From Armatimonadota bacterium (GTDB lineage Bacteria; Sysuimicrobiota; Sysuimicrobiia; Sysuimicrobiales; Humicultoraceae): a stretch of DNA of 64,000 nucleotides. Positions 1 through 8,843 of the stretch are shown here, piece by piece; position 1 is the first letter of the stretch, and each line of letters opens with the position of its first letter. Location of the stretch: positions 62,001-126,000 of the forward strand of contig JAVHMA010000003.1 in NCBI GenBank assembly GCA_031081715.1, in the 5' to 3' direction. The notes beneath the pieces were generated by a model, which was not told where the DNA came from, ran no database searches, and was given only the letters and a program-made list of their open reading frames with translations. Position numbers and translations under genes: made by a program.

Positions 1-514
1 CCGCGGCCAACTCGGCCTGGCGCAGCGCCTCCTTCGCCTGCTCCACCTGCTCGGGCCGCGTGCCCGCCAGCACCTGCGCGAGCCGCGCCCGCGCCGTGGC
101 CAGCGCGCTCTCGGCCGCCGCCACGCGCGCCGCGTTCTGGGCCTGCGAGGCCGCCAGCGTGCTGCGCGCCTGCTGGAGACGGGCCTCCGCCGCGGTGAGC
201 GAGGCCTCGGCCGTCTGGAGGCTCGCGCGCGCGTCACGGTCGTCGATCACCGCCAGGAGCTGCCCGCGCTCGACCCGGTCGCCCTCCTGCACCGCGAGTT
301 GCACGACGGTGCCGGTGGCGCGCGAGCGCACCTCCACCTGAGCGTAGGGCCGCAGGGTCCCGGTCGCCGAGACGCTCGACGTCAGCGTGCCGCGGGTCAC
401 GCGCGCGGTGCGGAGCGTCTCGGAGGCCGCTGGCGCGGCGGTGCGGGCGCGGTAGAACCAGACCCCGGCGCCAGCGGTCGCCAGGATCGCCAGCACGGCG
501 AGCCAGCGTCTCAC
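1..514 (-). CDS. HlyD/RND-type efflux periplasmic adaptor (N-terminal part, runs off the window)
   Basis: Membrane-fusion adaptor linking an inner-membrane pump (RND, ABC or MacB type) to the outer membrane. The visible 171 residues show a GTG start followed by a single membrane segment (WLAVLAILATAGAGVWFY). A lipoyl/biotinyl-like half motif follows (VVQLAVQEGDRVERGQLLAV), then the start of an alanine-rich coiled-coil hairpin at about residues 85-171. The ATG a few bases upstream hits a stop after four codons in its own frame, so GTG at 514 is the start. The C-terminal half and the pump genes lie beyond base 1. The family assignment rests on the lipoyl motif plus hairpin; the transported substrate cannot be told. 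Confidence 0.8.
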   Translation of the reverse strand, partial: MRRWLAVLAILATAGAGVWFYRARTAAPAASETLRTARVTRGTLTSSVSATGTLRPYAQVEVRSRATGTVVQLAVQEGDRVERGQLLAVIDDRDARASLQTAEASLTAAEARLQQARSTLAASQAQNAARVAAAESALATARARLAQVLAGTRPEQVEQAKEALRQAELAA

Positions 515-583
515 GGCCGGCCCCGCATGGGCGTGTCGGTGCGCTCGCTCTCGATCATGCCGCCTCGCACACAGGGTGCAGGT

Positions 584-593
584 GCGTATACGC
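584..593. promoter_or_regulatory. Palindrome GCGTATACGC upstream of the efflux adaptor
   Basis: Perfect 10-bp palindrome about 70 bp before the GTG of the adaptor gene. On the minus strand it contains TATACG, a passable -10 box, but no good -35 is visible. It is either a promoter element or a small operator; support is weak. Confidence 0.25.
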
Positions 594-674
594 GCCCGCC
601 GAGGCCGCAGTTCCTCCGGCCGGCGGACGCCTTCACTGACTCCGACAGGGTGACGGGCCGAATGGTTGAGTGCG

Positions 675-695
675 GTGCGCCGGTGCCGGCGCCAC
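675..695 (-). terminator. GC-rich hairpin after maoC
   Basis: A nine-pair stem (GTGCGCCGG against CCGGCG-CAC, with one bulged base and a 2-nt loop) lies about 25 bp past the maoC stop on the minus strand. There is no U tract, so intrinsic termination is possible but unproven. Confidence 0.25.
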
Positions 696-720
696 GGGCG
701 GACTCACGACCGCGGAATTC

Positions 721-1167
721 CTAGGTGGACGCCTCGACGAGCAGCACCGCCTCGCCGTCCAGCACCGTCTCCCCCCGCTGGTTCGTGCAGGTCGTCCGCA
801 CCGTGAGGCGACGGCGCACCGGGTCGTAGGCCGTGACCTCGGCGGTCGCGGTGATGGCGTCCCCGGGACGCACGGGCCGGAGGAAGCGGAGACTCTGGCT
901 CACGTAGATGCCCCCGGGCCCGGGCAGGTGCATGCCGAGCACGGTCGAGATCAGCCCGGCCGTTAGCAGGCCGTGCGCGATCCGGCCGCCGAAGCGGCTG
1001 CGCGCGGCGAACGCCTCGTCGAGGTGGAGCGGGTTGTGGTCGCCGACGAGCGCGGCGTAGGCGTCGATGTCGGAGGCCGCGAGCCTGCGGGTGACCGCGG
1101 CGCGCTGGCCCGGGACGAACGCCGGGCCGGCCCCAGGCCTCGCCGCCGGCGGGCCCTCCGCCGCCAC
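721..1167 (-). CDS. MaoC-like (R)-specific enoyl-CoA hydratase / dehydratase
   Basis: A 148-residue single hot-dog-fold protein. The hydratase-2 signature is visible as GDHNPLHLDEAFA followed by FGGRIAHGLL at about residues 42-68, with the catalytic Asp/His pair of MaoC-like enzymes. It should hydrate 2-enoyl-CoA or a similar CoA thioester in the cytoplasm. The GTG start lies one base after the coxM stop, so it is the last gene of the coxS-coxL-coxM-maoC transcript. This suggests that the hydroxylase product, or its precursor, is handled as a CoA ester. The divergent CoA synthetase at 4999 supports the same idea. The exact substrate is unknown. Confidence 0.85.
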   Translation of the reverse strand: MAAEGPPAARPGAGPAFVPGQRAAVTRRLAASDIDAYAALVGDHNPLHLDEAFAARSRFGGRIAHGLLTAGLISTVLGMHLPGPGGIYVSQSLRFLRPVRPGDAITATAEVTAYDPVRRRLTVRTTCTNQRGETVLDGEAVLLVEAST

Positions 1168-1168
1168 C

Positions 1169-2023
1169 CTACCCCAGCGCGGCCAGCACGGCCCTCGCCC
1201 CGTAGACGCGGACCAGCTGCGCGCGGTAGGCCGCGTCGGCCACCAGATCCTCGAGCAGGTCGACCCCCTCGGGTGCGCGCGCCATCGCCGCGCGCACCGC
1301 GGCCTCTGTCGGCTCCTGGCCGCGCAGGGCCTCCTCAGCGGCGCGGGCGCGGAACGCGTGCGAGGCCGCGCCGGTGAACGCGAGGCGCACGTCCGCGACC
1401 CTGCCGTCGCGTCCCAGGCGCACCACCGCCGCGGCGCCCACGACCGCGAAGCCGCTCGCCGGGTGCTTCATCTTCACGTACGCGCTCCGCGTGCCCGCGG
1501 GGAGGATCGGGAACTGCACCTCGACCACGATCTCGCCGCTCCGCAGCGCGGTCGCGAACAACCCGGTGAACCACTGCCCCGCGGGCACCTTGCGGGTGCC
1601 CCGCGGGCCGCGTACCACCACGACGCCGTCACAGGCAAGCAGAACCGCGGGGTAGTCGGCCGCCGGGTCGGCGTGCGCCAGGCTCCCGCCGATGGTGCCG
1701 ACGTTGCGCACCTGGAGGTCGCCGATCGCCTCCGCGGCCTGGGCGAGCGCGGGCAGCCGGCGCCGCACGAGGGCAGCGGCTGCCAGCGCCGCGTGGGTGG
1801 TCATCGCGCCGACGGCGATGGCGCCCTTGTCTTCCTTCACGTAGGCCAGGCGGCCGATCCGGCGCAGGTCGATGATGAACGACGGGCTCGCCACCCGCAG
1901 CTTCATCAGCGACAGCAGGCTCTGCCCGCCGGCCATGACCTTCGCGTGGCGGTGCCGCCGCAGCAGGCGCAGCGCTTCGTCGAGCGTCGCGGGCGCGGCG
2001 TAGTCGAACGCGGCCGGAATCAT
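1169..2023 (-). CDS. coxM: CO dehydrogenase-like / xanthine dehydrogenase family FAD-binding subunit
   Basis: A 284-residue FAD subunit of a three-part molybdenum hydroxylase. It passes electrons from the FeS subunit to the acceptor. The two flavin motifs are present: AGGQSLLSLMK near residue 32 and TIGGSLAHADPAAD near residue 110. A CO_deh_flav_C-type domain fills the last third. The ATG at 2023 was chosen because the protein starts in register with family members (MIPAAFDYAAP) and overlaps the coxL stop by 4 bp. Longer open frames upstream run inside coxL and are shadows. The name coxM denotes the family only; CO as substrate is not implied (see coxL). Confidence 0.9.
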   Translation of the reverse strand: MIPAAFDYAAPATLDEALRLLRRHRHAKVMAGGQSLLSLMKLRVASPSFIIDLRRIGRLAYVKEDKGAIAVGAMTTHAALAAAALVRRRLPALAQAAEAIGDLQVRNVGTIGGSLAHADPAADYPAVLLACDGVVVVRGPRGTRKVPAGQWFTGLFATALRSGEIVVEVQFPILPAGTRSAYVKMKHPASGFAVVGAAAVVRLGRDGRVADVRLAFTGAASHAFRARAAEEALRGQEPTEAAVRAAMARAPEGVDLLEDLVADAAYRAQLVRVYGARAVLAALG

Positions 2024-4380
2024 GGGCGCACCTCCCCGCGCTGCTGAATGGCGTGCCAGACGCGCCGCGGCGTGTACGGCATGTCGAGGTGGGTGATGCC
2101 AAGCGGCGCCAGCGCGTCCATGACCGCGTTGGCGACCGCGGCGGTGGACGCGATCGTTCCTGTCTCGCCGATGCCCTTCAGGCCCAGCGGGTGGTGCGGC
2201 GAGGGCGTGACCGTGCGGTCGGTCTCCATGCGCGGCACCTGCGGCGCGCGCGGTACCGCGTAGTCGAGCATCGACGCGGTGAGGAGCTGCCCGTTGCGGT
2301 CGTAGACCGCCTCCTCGAGGAGCGCCTGGGCGATGCCCTGCACGATGCCGCCATGCACCTGGCCGTCCACGATCATCGGGTTGATCACCCGGCCGCAGTC
2401 GTCCACGGCGACGTAGCGCAGCAGCCGCACCTCGCCGGTTTCCGGCACCACCTCCACGGTGCAGGCGTGCGCGCCGAAGGGGTAGACGAAGTTGGGCGGG
2501 TCGTAGAACGCCGTCGCCTCCATGCCGGGCTCGACGCCGGCGGGCAGGTTCCATGCCAGCGTGGCCTGCAGCGTGATCTCCTGAATAGACTTGCTCCGGT
2601 CCGGGCTGCCGCGCACGCTGAAGCGGCCGTCCTGGAAAACGACATCGTCCGGGGAGGCCTCGAGCAGGTGCGCAGCGATTTGCCGGCCCTTCTCGATCAG
2701 CCGGTCGCACGCGGTGACCACCGCGCCGCTCCCGACCACGGTGGTCCGGCTCCCGTAGGTCCCCCACCCCATTGGCGTGCGGGCCGTGTCGCCCGAGACG
2801 ATCTCCACGTCCTCGAACGGCACACCCAGCCGGTCGGCGACGATCTGGGCGAAGGTGGTCTCCTCGCCCTGGCCGTGGGGCGACTCGCCGATCATCACCT
2901 CGACCTTTCCGGTGGGCGCCATGCGCACCGTGGCCGACCCGTACAGCCCGCCCTGAAAGCCGACCGCGCCGGCCACGGGCGAGGGCCCGAGCCCGCAGAT
3001 CTCCACGTAGGTGGACAGCCCCAGACCCAGGTAGCGCCCGGCCTTGCGGGCCGCGGCCTGCTCGCGCCGAAACGCCTCATAGTCGACCATCGCGAGCGCG
3101 CGCGCGAGCGCGACGTCGTAGTCGCCGCTGTCGTAGGTGATGCCGGCGGGGACGGTGTAGGGGAACTTCTCCTTGGGGATGAAGTTGCGGCGTCGTACCT
3201 CGGCGGGGTCGAGGCCGGTCTTCGCGGCCACGAGGTCGACGGCGCGTTCGACCAGGTAGGTCGCCTCGGGCCGACCCGCGCCGCGGTAGGCGTCCACCGG
3301 CGTCGTGTTGGTCACGACCCCGTGCACCGTGTACTCCACGGCGCTGATCGTGTAGGCCCCGGCGAGCATGAGGCCGTGCAGGATAGTCGGGATTCCGGGC
3401 GCGGCCAGCGACAGGTAGGCGCCCAGGTTGGCGTAGGTCCGACCGCGCAGCGCGAGCAGCGTCCCGTCGCTGCGCGCGGCGATCTCCAGGTCGGTGATGT
3501 GATCGCGGCCGTGGATGGTCGCCAGGTAGTTCTCGCGCCGGTCCTCGGTCCACTTGACCGGCCGGCCGAGCTCGCGCGCCAGGAACGCGACCAGGGCGTC
3601 CTCGGGGTAGACCGGGATCTTGGACCCGAACCCACCCCCGACCTCGGGCGCGATCACGCGGAGCTTGTGCTCGGGCATCTTGAGGACGATCGAGAGCACG
3701 AACCGGTGGATGTGCGGGTTCTGCGAGGTCACCCACACCGTCAGCTCGCCCGTCGCCGGGTTGGCGTGCGCGGTCGCCGCGCGCGCCTCCATCGCGTTCG
3801 GGATGAGCCGCTGGTTGGTGAACCGCTGGTGGATCACGACGTCTGCGGCGGCGAACGCTGCGCGGGCGTCGCCGCCTGTGGTCGTCCACGTGAAGGCCGT
3901 GTTGTCGGGGACGTCGTCGTGGAGCCTCGGCGCGCCGGCCCGGGTGGCCTCTTCCTGGTTGATCACGGCGGGCAGCGGCTCGTAGCTCACCGCGACGAGC
4001 TCCGCCGCGTCTCGCGCCGCGTACCGATCCTCGGCGACCACCACCGCGACGCCCTCGCCCACGTGGCGGACGCGGTCATCCGCCAGCACCGGCCGACGCG
4101 GGACCTTGAGCTCGCAGCCCGGCACCAGCCAGGCGCACGGCATCGGCGCCAGGCGGTCGGCCAGGTCGCGCCCGGTGAAGACCGCGCGCACGCCCGGGTG
4201 GCGGCGGGCGCGGCTCGCGTCGATCCTGGTGATCCGGGCGTGGGCGTGGGGGCTGCGGACGACCGCGGCGTAGAGCACGCCGGGGAGCGTGACGTCATCG
4301 GTGAAGGTGGCCTTGCCGGTAATCAGCTGCGGGTCGTCGCGGCGCTTGACGCGCGCGCCGAAGAGCCTGCTGACTGCCAT
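2020..4380 (-). CDS. coxL: Form II CoxL-like molybdopterin-binding large subunit
   Basis: A 786-residue catalytic subunit carrying the Mo-cytosine-dinucleotide site. Visible landmarks are EVGGGFGSK at 246-254, the active-site loop AYRGAGR at 364-370 and the catalytic Glu739 in GLKGIGETG. Form I (proven CO-oxidising) enzymes carry AYxCSFR, with a cysteine that binds copper. AYRGAGR is the form II signature, whose physiological substrate is generally unsettled. This enzyme should therefore be read as an aldehyde/N-heterocycle/aromatic hydroxylase or an uncharacterised form II protein, not as a CO dehydrogenase. It lies between coxS (4 bp upstream) and coxM (4-bp overlap). The length is normal for the family and no lesions are seen. 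Confidence 0.92.
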   Translation of the reverse strand: MAVSRLFGARVKRRDDPQLITGKATFTDDVTLPGVLYAAVVRSPHAHARITRIDASRARRHPGVRAVFTGRDLADRLAPMPCAWLVPGCELKVPRRPVLADDRVRHVGEGVAVVVAEDRYAARDAAELVAVSYEPLPAVINQEEATRAGAPRLHDDVPDNTAFTWTTTGGDARAAFAAADVVIHQRFTNQRLIPNAMEARAATAHANPATGELTVWVTSQNPHIHRFVLSIVLKMPEHKLRVIAPEVGGGFGSKIPVYPEDALVAFLARELGRPVKWTEDRRENYLATIHGRDHITDLEIAARSDGTLLALRGRTYANLGAYLSLAAPGIPTILHGLMLAGAYTISAVEYTVHGVVTNTTPVDAYRGAGRPEATYLVERAVDLVAAKTGLDPAEVRRRNFIPKEKFPYTVPAGITYDSGDYDVALARALAMVDYEAFRREQAAARKAGRYLGLGLSTYVEICGLGPSPVAGAVGFQGGLYGSATVRMAPTGKVEVMIGESPHGQGEETTFAQIVADRLGVPFEDVEIVSGDTARTPMGWGTYGSRTTVVGSGAVVTACDRLIEKGRQIAAHLLEASPDDVVFQDGRFSVRGSPDRSKSIQEITLQATLAWNLPAGVEPGMEATAFYDPPNFVYPFGAHACTVEVVPETGEVRLLRYVAVDDCGRVINPMIVDGQVHGGIVQGIAQALLEEAVYDRNGQLLTASMLDYAVPRAPQVPRMETDRTVTPSPHHPLGLKGIGETGTIASTAAVANAVMDALAPLGITHLDMPYTPRRVWHAIQQRGEVRP

Positions 4381-4384
4381 GGCC

Positions 4385-4867
4385 TCACCTCCGCTTCGCG
4401 TTCTGTCCCTCCATCTTGCGGGCGGCCGCCTGCACCGCGTTGACGATGTGCTGGTAGCCGGTGCAGCGGCAGAGGTTGCCCTCCAGGCCGTGGCGGATCT
4501 GGTCCTCGGTCGGCTTCGGGTGGCGCTCCAGAATCTGGAGCGCGGTCATCATCATGCCCGGGGTGCAGAAGCCGCACTGGAGCCCGTGCTCTTCCCAGAA
4601 CGCCTCCTGGATGGGGTGGAGCTGGCCGTTGCGCGCCAGGCCCTCGACCGTGCGCACCTCGCCGCCGTCCGCCTGGACGGCGAGCAGCGTGCACGACTTC
4701 ACCGCCAGGCCGTTGAGGTGCACGGTACAGGCCCCGCAGCTCGTCGTGTCGCAGCCGATGTGCGTGCCGGTCAGGCCCAGGACGTCGCGGAGGTAGTGCA
4801 CCAGCAGCAGGCGGGGCTCGACGTCGTGCGTGGTCTTCGCCCCGTTGACGGTGATGGTGACCTTCAT
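4385..4867 (-). CDS. coxS: (2Fe-2S) small subunit of CO dehydrogenase-like hydroxylase
   Basis: A 160-residue electron-transfer subunit with two [2Fe-2S] clusters. The plant-ferredoxin-type cluster ligands are in [17 protein letters not shown] plus a later SC. The second cluster ligands are in QCGFCTPGM and NLCRCTGY. I chose the ATG at 4867 because GGAGGTGA sits 7 bases before it and the protein then begins MKVTITVNG like other members; the frame stays open about 40 codons further upstream without homology. It is the first gene of the coxSLM-maoC operon. Transcription must begin in the 130-bp gap it shares with the divergent CoA synthetase, where I see no convincing -35/-10 pair. Confidence 0.92.
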   Translation of the reverse strand: MKVTITVNGAKTTHDVEPRLLLVHYLRDVLGLTGTHIGCDTTSCGACTVHLNGLAVKSCTLLAVQADGGEVRTVEGLARNGQLHPIQEAFWEEHGLQCGFCTPGMMMTALQILERHPKPTEDQIRHGLEGNLCRCTGYQHIVNAVQAAARKMEGQNAKRR

Positions 4868-4998
4868 ATGGCGATCACCTCCCGGATCGGCGCGTGTCAC
4901 CGAGGTGCTGGGCGTGTAGCGCCGGATTCGCGCGCGCGCCGCGGATTCCTGCGACCGGCAGGGAGCGCCCGGGGCGCGGTCCAAATGGGTAGGCGGAG

Positions 4999-6972
4999 AT
5001 GAGCGACCGAGCCCCTCACGCCGGCGGCAGTCGGTACGCCTGGACGCCGGACCCCGCGGCGGCGCGCGCGAGCCGCCTGCAGCGCCTGATCGACCGGACC
5101 GGCACAGGCGACTACGACACGCTGTACCGCCGATCGGTAGACGACCCGGCGTGGTTCTGGGGCACGGTTGCCGAGGACCTCGGGCTCGAGTGGCTACACC
5201 GCTACGACCAGGTGCTCGACCTCTCCCGCGGCATCCCCTGGGCCCGCTGGTTCACTGGCGGCCGCACCAACCTGACCCTGAACGCGCTCGACCGGTGGGT
5301 GCGGGCCGGGGCCGGAGCCCACCCCGCGATCATCTGGGAGGGTGAGGACGGCGCCACGCGGGCGCTCACGTACGCGGCGCTCCTGGCCGAGGTGGAACGT
5401 GTGGCCGGCGGCCTGCGCCGGCTCGGGATCGGCCGCGGGGACCCTGTCGGCGTCTTTACGCCCATGATCCCCGAGACCGCGGTTGGGCTGCTGGCGCTCG
5501 CGCGCGTGGGCGCGATCGCCGTACCGGTCTTCTCGGGGTTCGCGGCCCCGGCGGCGGCCGCACGGCTCGCCGACTGCCGGGCGCGGCTGCTCATCACAGC
5601 CGACGGGTTCGACCGGCGCGGCCGGCGCGTGGCGATGAAGGCGGTCGCGGACGAGACCGCGGCGGAGGTGCCCTCGCTCGAGCACGTGGTGGTCATCCGC
5701 CGCGCGGGCGGCGACGTCCCCTGGACGCCGGGGCGCGACGTGTGGTGGCACGAGCTCGGCAACGGGGTGCGCGCGTCCGGTGGGCCGGCGGGCGAGGCCG
5801 AGGCCATGGACCCGGAAGATCCCTTCATGGTCATCTACACCTCCGGAACCACCGGCCGGCCCAAGGGTACCGTGCACGTGCACATGGGCTTCCCGCTCAA
5901 GGGTGCCGCGGATATGGCGTACTGCTTCGACGTGCGGCCCGCGGACCGCGTCCTCTGGTACACCGACATCGGCTGGATGATGGGGCCGTGGCTCATCCTG
6001 GGCGCGCTGTGGCTGGGCGCCACGATGGTGCTCTACGACGGGACACCGGACCATCCGGGGCCAGACCGGCTGTGGGCGCTGGTCGCGCGCCACCGGGTCA
6101 CGGTGCTGGGCGTCTCGCCCACGGTGATCCGTGCGCTGATGCGAGCCGGGCCGGAGCCGCCGCGCCGCTGGGACCTCTCGAGCCTGCGGATCCTGGGCGC
6201 CACGGGCGAGCCGTGGAATCCGGAACCGTGGCGGTGGTACTTCGAGCACGTGGGCGGCGGGCGGCTGCCGATTATGAACTACTCCGGCGGCACCGAGGTC
6301 TCCGGAGGCATCGTCTGCTGCGACCTCCTTCATCCCCAGGTGCCGACCGCGTTCACCGGGCCGATCCCGGGCATGGCCGCCGACGTCTACGACGAGACCG
6401 GCCGGCCGGTACGCGGCGAGGTCGGCGAGCTGGTGCTCACGCAGCCGTGGCCGGGGATGACGCGCGGCTTCTGGGGTGACGCGCAGCGCTACCTGGACAC
6501 CTACTGGTCGCGATGGCCGGGCGTGTGGGTCCACGGCGACTGGGTGCGCGTGGACGCCGATGGCTTCTGGTACATTCTGGGCCGCAGCGACGACACGCTC
6601 AACGTGGCGGGCAAGCGCATCGGCCCGGCCGAGGTGGAGTCCGCGCTGGTGGCGCACCCCGCGGTGAGCGAGGCGGCGGCCATCGGCGTGCCCCACCCGG
6701 TCAAAGGCGAGGTGATCGCCTGCTTCGTGGTGCTGCGGCCCGGCGCGGCCCCGGACGAGGCTCTGCGCGAGGCCCTCCGGCAAACCGTGGCCGCCTCGCT
6801 CGGCCGCGCGCTCGCGCCGGAGGTGGTCTATATCGTGGGCGATTTGCCCAAAACCCGTAATGCCAAGGTGATGCGGCGGGTCATCCGGGCCCGGGCCCTG
6901 GGGCTAGACCCCGGTGAAGTCTCCTCGCTCGAGAACCCTCAGGCGGTCGAGGAGATTCCACGGGTTATCTGA
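4999..6972 (+). CDS. AMP-forming acetyl-/acyl-CoA synthetase
   Basis: A 657-residue adenylate-forming ligase (carboxylate + ATP + CoA to acyl-CoA + AMP + PPi). The N-terminal ACAS-type domain is present ([14 protein letters not shown], about residue 90). The P-loop [11 protein letters not shown] is at 280-290, the [20 protein letters not shown] hinge near 530, and the acylatable lysine at Lys623 (RNAKVMRR). The layout resembles acetyl- or propionyl-CoA synthetases more than long-chain ligases, but substrate choice cannot be read off. It is divergent from the cox operon, with a 131-bp shared intergenic region, so the two are probably co-regulated: a CoA ester made here could be processed by the hydroxylase and MaoC. 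The ATG at 4999 has AGGCGGAG just upstream. Confidence 0.9.
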   Translation: MSDRAPHAGGSRYAWTPDPAAARASRLQRLIDRTGTGDYDTLYRRSVDDPAWFWGTVAEDLGLEWLHRYDQVLDLSRGIPWARWFTGGRTNLTLNALDRWVRAGAGAHPAIIWEGEDGATRALTYAALLAEVERVAGGLRRLGIGRGDPVGVFTPMIPETAVGLLALARVGAIAVPVFSGFAAPAAAARLADCRARLLITADGFDRRGRRVAMKAVADETAAEVPSLEHVVVIRRAGGDVPWTPGRDVWWHELGNGVRASGGPAGEAEAMDPEDPFMVIYTSGTTGRPKGTVHVHMGFPLKGAADMAYCFDVRPADRVLWYTDIGWMMGPWLILGALWLGATMVLYDGTPDHPGPDRLWALVARHRVTVLGVSPTVIRALMRAGPEPPRRWDLSSLRILGATGEPWNPEPWRWYFEHVGGGRLPIMNYSGGTEVSGGIVCCDLLHPQVPTAFTGPIPGMAADVYDETGRPVRGEVGELVLTQPWPGMTRGFWGDAQRYLDTYWSRWPGVWVHGDWVRVDADGFWYILGRSDDTLNVAGKRIGPAEVESALVAHPAVSEAAAIGVPHPVKGEVIACFVVLRPGAAPDEALREALRQTVAASLGRALAPEVVYIVGDLPKTRNAKVMRRVIRARALGLDPGEVSSLENPQAVEEIPRVI

Positions 6973-7122
6973 ATCGCGGGTCTTCGCGCGACAGCACCAG
7001 GGGAGGACCCCACCGCCGCCCGTCAAAGCAACGTTGAACACGACTAGAACGTCAGGTTGTGGCCGATCGCGCCAGCGACACCGGACGGGCCGGACGGCCG
7101 GTGGAGGTCGTCGGGCGGAGCC

Positions 7123-7998
7123 ATGTCCGCGCGTGACGACGCAGGGGGCGGCCCGCTGTTCAGCGTGATCCTCCCCACCTACAACCGGGCAGCACTGCTG
7201 GCGGAGGCGGTCGCCTCCGTGCTCAGGCAGACCGTGGAGGAGTTCGAGTGCCTGGTGGTAGACGATGGCAGCCCGAACTCGTTCCAGCTGCCGCGTGATC
7301 CGCGGGTGCGGGTGATCGCACGCTCGAGCAACAGCGGGCCGGCCGCCTCGCGGAACACGGGCCTTCGGGCGGCCCGCGGACGGTACGTCACGTTCCTGGA
7401 CGACGACGATCTGTACACACCCGATCGACTGGCCCTGGCGCTCGAAGGCCTGCGGCGGGCGCCGATCACGGTCTGCTGGCTTCGATTCCTCGACGCCCCG
7501 GAGGGCCGCAACCGCGTCCTCGACGGCGATGTGCGCGACACCATCCTCGAGGACTTCGCCCCGCATGTGGGTGTCACGGCGGTCGCGCGGGAGCTGGTCC
7601 CGCTGTTCGACGAGCGCTTCCTCGCGGCGGAGGATGCCGAGTGGTGGATCCGGCTCGCCTCCCGCGGGCCGGTCAGCACCACGCCGCGCGTCGGGTACCT
7701 GCTACGCCGGCACCCCGAGGCCCGTCACCTGCTGCATGCCGAGGCCCGCGTCGAAGGACGGCGGCTGCTCCTGCAGGTGCACGCGTCGTACTTTGCGACC
7801 CGACCCCGCGCCGCGGGCTTTCAGTGGAAGCGCCTCGGCCACCTCGCCCGGATCAGCGGCGACTTCAAGCTGGCCAGGGCGGCGTTCGTACGTGCCTTGA
7901 GGCTCCGACCCGAACTCCGGAGCCTGTGGCACCTCCTGGCCTGCCTCCGGCCCTCGGCACGGCGGCCCGGACGCCGCGAGCCACTCCACGACCGGTGA
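7123..7998 (+). CDS. Glycosyltransferase family 2
   Basis: A 291-residue GT-A fold enzyme. It has the FSVILPTYNR opening, VVDDGS for nucleotide-sugar binding, and LDDDDLY as the metal-binding DxD at about residue 105. Acceptor-side AEDAEWW lies near 175. It is cytoplasmic or membrane-peripheral and adds one sugar to the exported glycan. The ATG at 7123 follows GGCGGAG; an in-frame ATG 66 bases earlier lacks a ribosome site and adds a non-homologous leader. It is the first gene of the ten-gene glycan operon and overlaps the Wzm gene by 4 bp. Sugar specificity is unknown. Confidence 0.85.
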   Translation: MSARDDAGGGPLFSVILPTYNRAALLAEAVASVLRQTVEEFECLVVDDGSPNSFQLPRDPRVRVIARSSNSGPAASRNTGLRAARGRYVTFLDDDDLYTPDRLALALEGLRRAPITVCWLRFLDAPEGRNRVLDGDVRDTILEDFAPHVGVTAVARELVPLFDERFLAAEDAEWWIRLASRGPVSTTPRVGYLLRRHPEARHLLHAEARVEGRRLLLQVHASYFATRPRAAGFQWKRLGHLARISGDFKLARAAFVRALRLRPELRSLWHLLACLRPSARRPGRREPLHDR

Positions 7999-8843
7999 CG
8001 CGCCCCGCGCCGCCGGCCGCGCCCCCCCGGGACCTGCGGTTTCGCCGCCGAATCGACATCCGCGTGGCGGCGCGAGAGCTGTGGAGGAGCCGGGAGCTCG
8101 TCCACAGCCTCGTCGAGCGGGACCTCCGGGCCCAGTACAAGCAAGCGGTGCTGGGCGTCGCGTGGGCGGTGGTCACGCCGCTCGCCTTCATGGTCGTGTT
8201 CTCGGTGTTCTTCCGGCGCGTGGCGACCGTCGACACGCAGGGCATCCCCTACCCGCTGTTCTCGTATGTGGGTGTCGTCCCCTGGACGTTCTTCTCCAGC
8301 GCCGTGACGCGAGGGGGCCTTAGCCTCCTGTCGAACGCCGCGCTCCTGAACAGGGTGTACTGCCCGCGCGAGGTCTTCCCCCTCGCCGGCGTCATCTCGG
8401 CGGGCATCGACACGCTGGTGGCCCTGGCGGTACTGGGTATCCTGTTCGCGCTAAGCGGCGTGGCGCCCCGCCCCACATCGGTGCTCGCCCCGATGCTCGT
8501 GTTGACACAGCTGGCGTTCACCGTAGGGGTGACGCTGACGGTGGCAGCGCTCGTCGTCTACTTCCGCGACCTGCGACACGCGCTGTCGTTGGTTCTCCAG
8601 TTCGGAGTCCTGGCGACCCCGGTAGCCTACGGCCTGGAGGTGATCCCGCGCCACCTCCAGGTGCTCTACGGTCTCGTCAACCCGCTGGGGCCGGTCATCG
8701 ACGGGTATCGGCGCGTCATCTTGTTCGGACAGACGCCGCAGTGGGAAACGCTGGCGCCCGCGGTCCTGGCGTCGTGTGTCTGGCTCGTCGGGGCGTTCGT
8801 GCTGTTCAAGAAGCTCGAGGTCGGGTTCGCCGATGTCGTCTAG
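7995..8843 (+). CDS. wzm: Polysaccharide ABC exporter permease (Wzm-type)
   Basis: A 282-residue ABC-2 permease. A cytoplasmic N-terminus leads into the family motif around LVERDLRAQYKQAVLGVAWA. About six hydrophobic segments follow (first near residues 50-70, last near 255-275). It forms the channel through which an undecaprenyl-linked glycan leaves the cytoplasm. The GTG at 7995 forms a GTGA overlap with the preceding stop; longer frames start inside the glycosyltransferase. It partners the ATPase whose start lies within its last codons. The hydrophobic pattern and position next to a Wzt-like ATPase make the assignment firm. Confidence 0.88.
   Translation: MTRPAPPAAPPRDLRFRRRIDIRVAARELWRSRELVHSLVERDLRAQYKQAVLGVAWAVVTPLAFMVVFSVFFRRVATVDTQGIPYPLFSYVGVVPWTFFSSAVTRGGLSLLSNAALLNRVYCPREVFPLAGVISAGIDTLVALAVLGILFALSGVAPRPTSVLAPMLVLTQLAFTVGVTLTVAALVVYFRDLRHALSLVLQFGVLATPVAYGLEVIPRHLQVLYGLVNPLGPVIDGYRRVILFGQTPQWETLAPAVLASCVWLVGAFVLFKKLEVGFADVV

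Noticed and set aside
2053-4443. A long open frame (nearly 800 codons) on the plus strand opposite coxL
   Set aside because: It is antisense to a fully recognisable enzyme, is rich in Arg/Val/His/Gly as expected from GC-rich shadow frames, and has no domain or ribosome site. Similar long antisense frames (e.g. 32211-34607, 36203-38617, 56097-57968) were dropped for the same reason.
2020-4867. Carbon monoxide dehydrogenase (CO oxidation)
   Set aside because: The large subunit has AYRGAGR, not the copper-binding AYxCSFR loop of form I enzymes, so CO oxidation is not supported.
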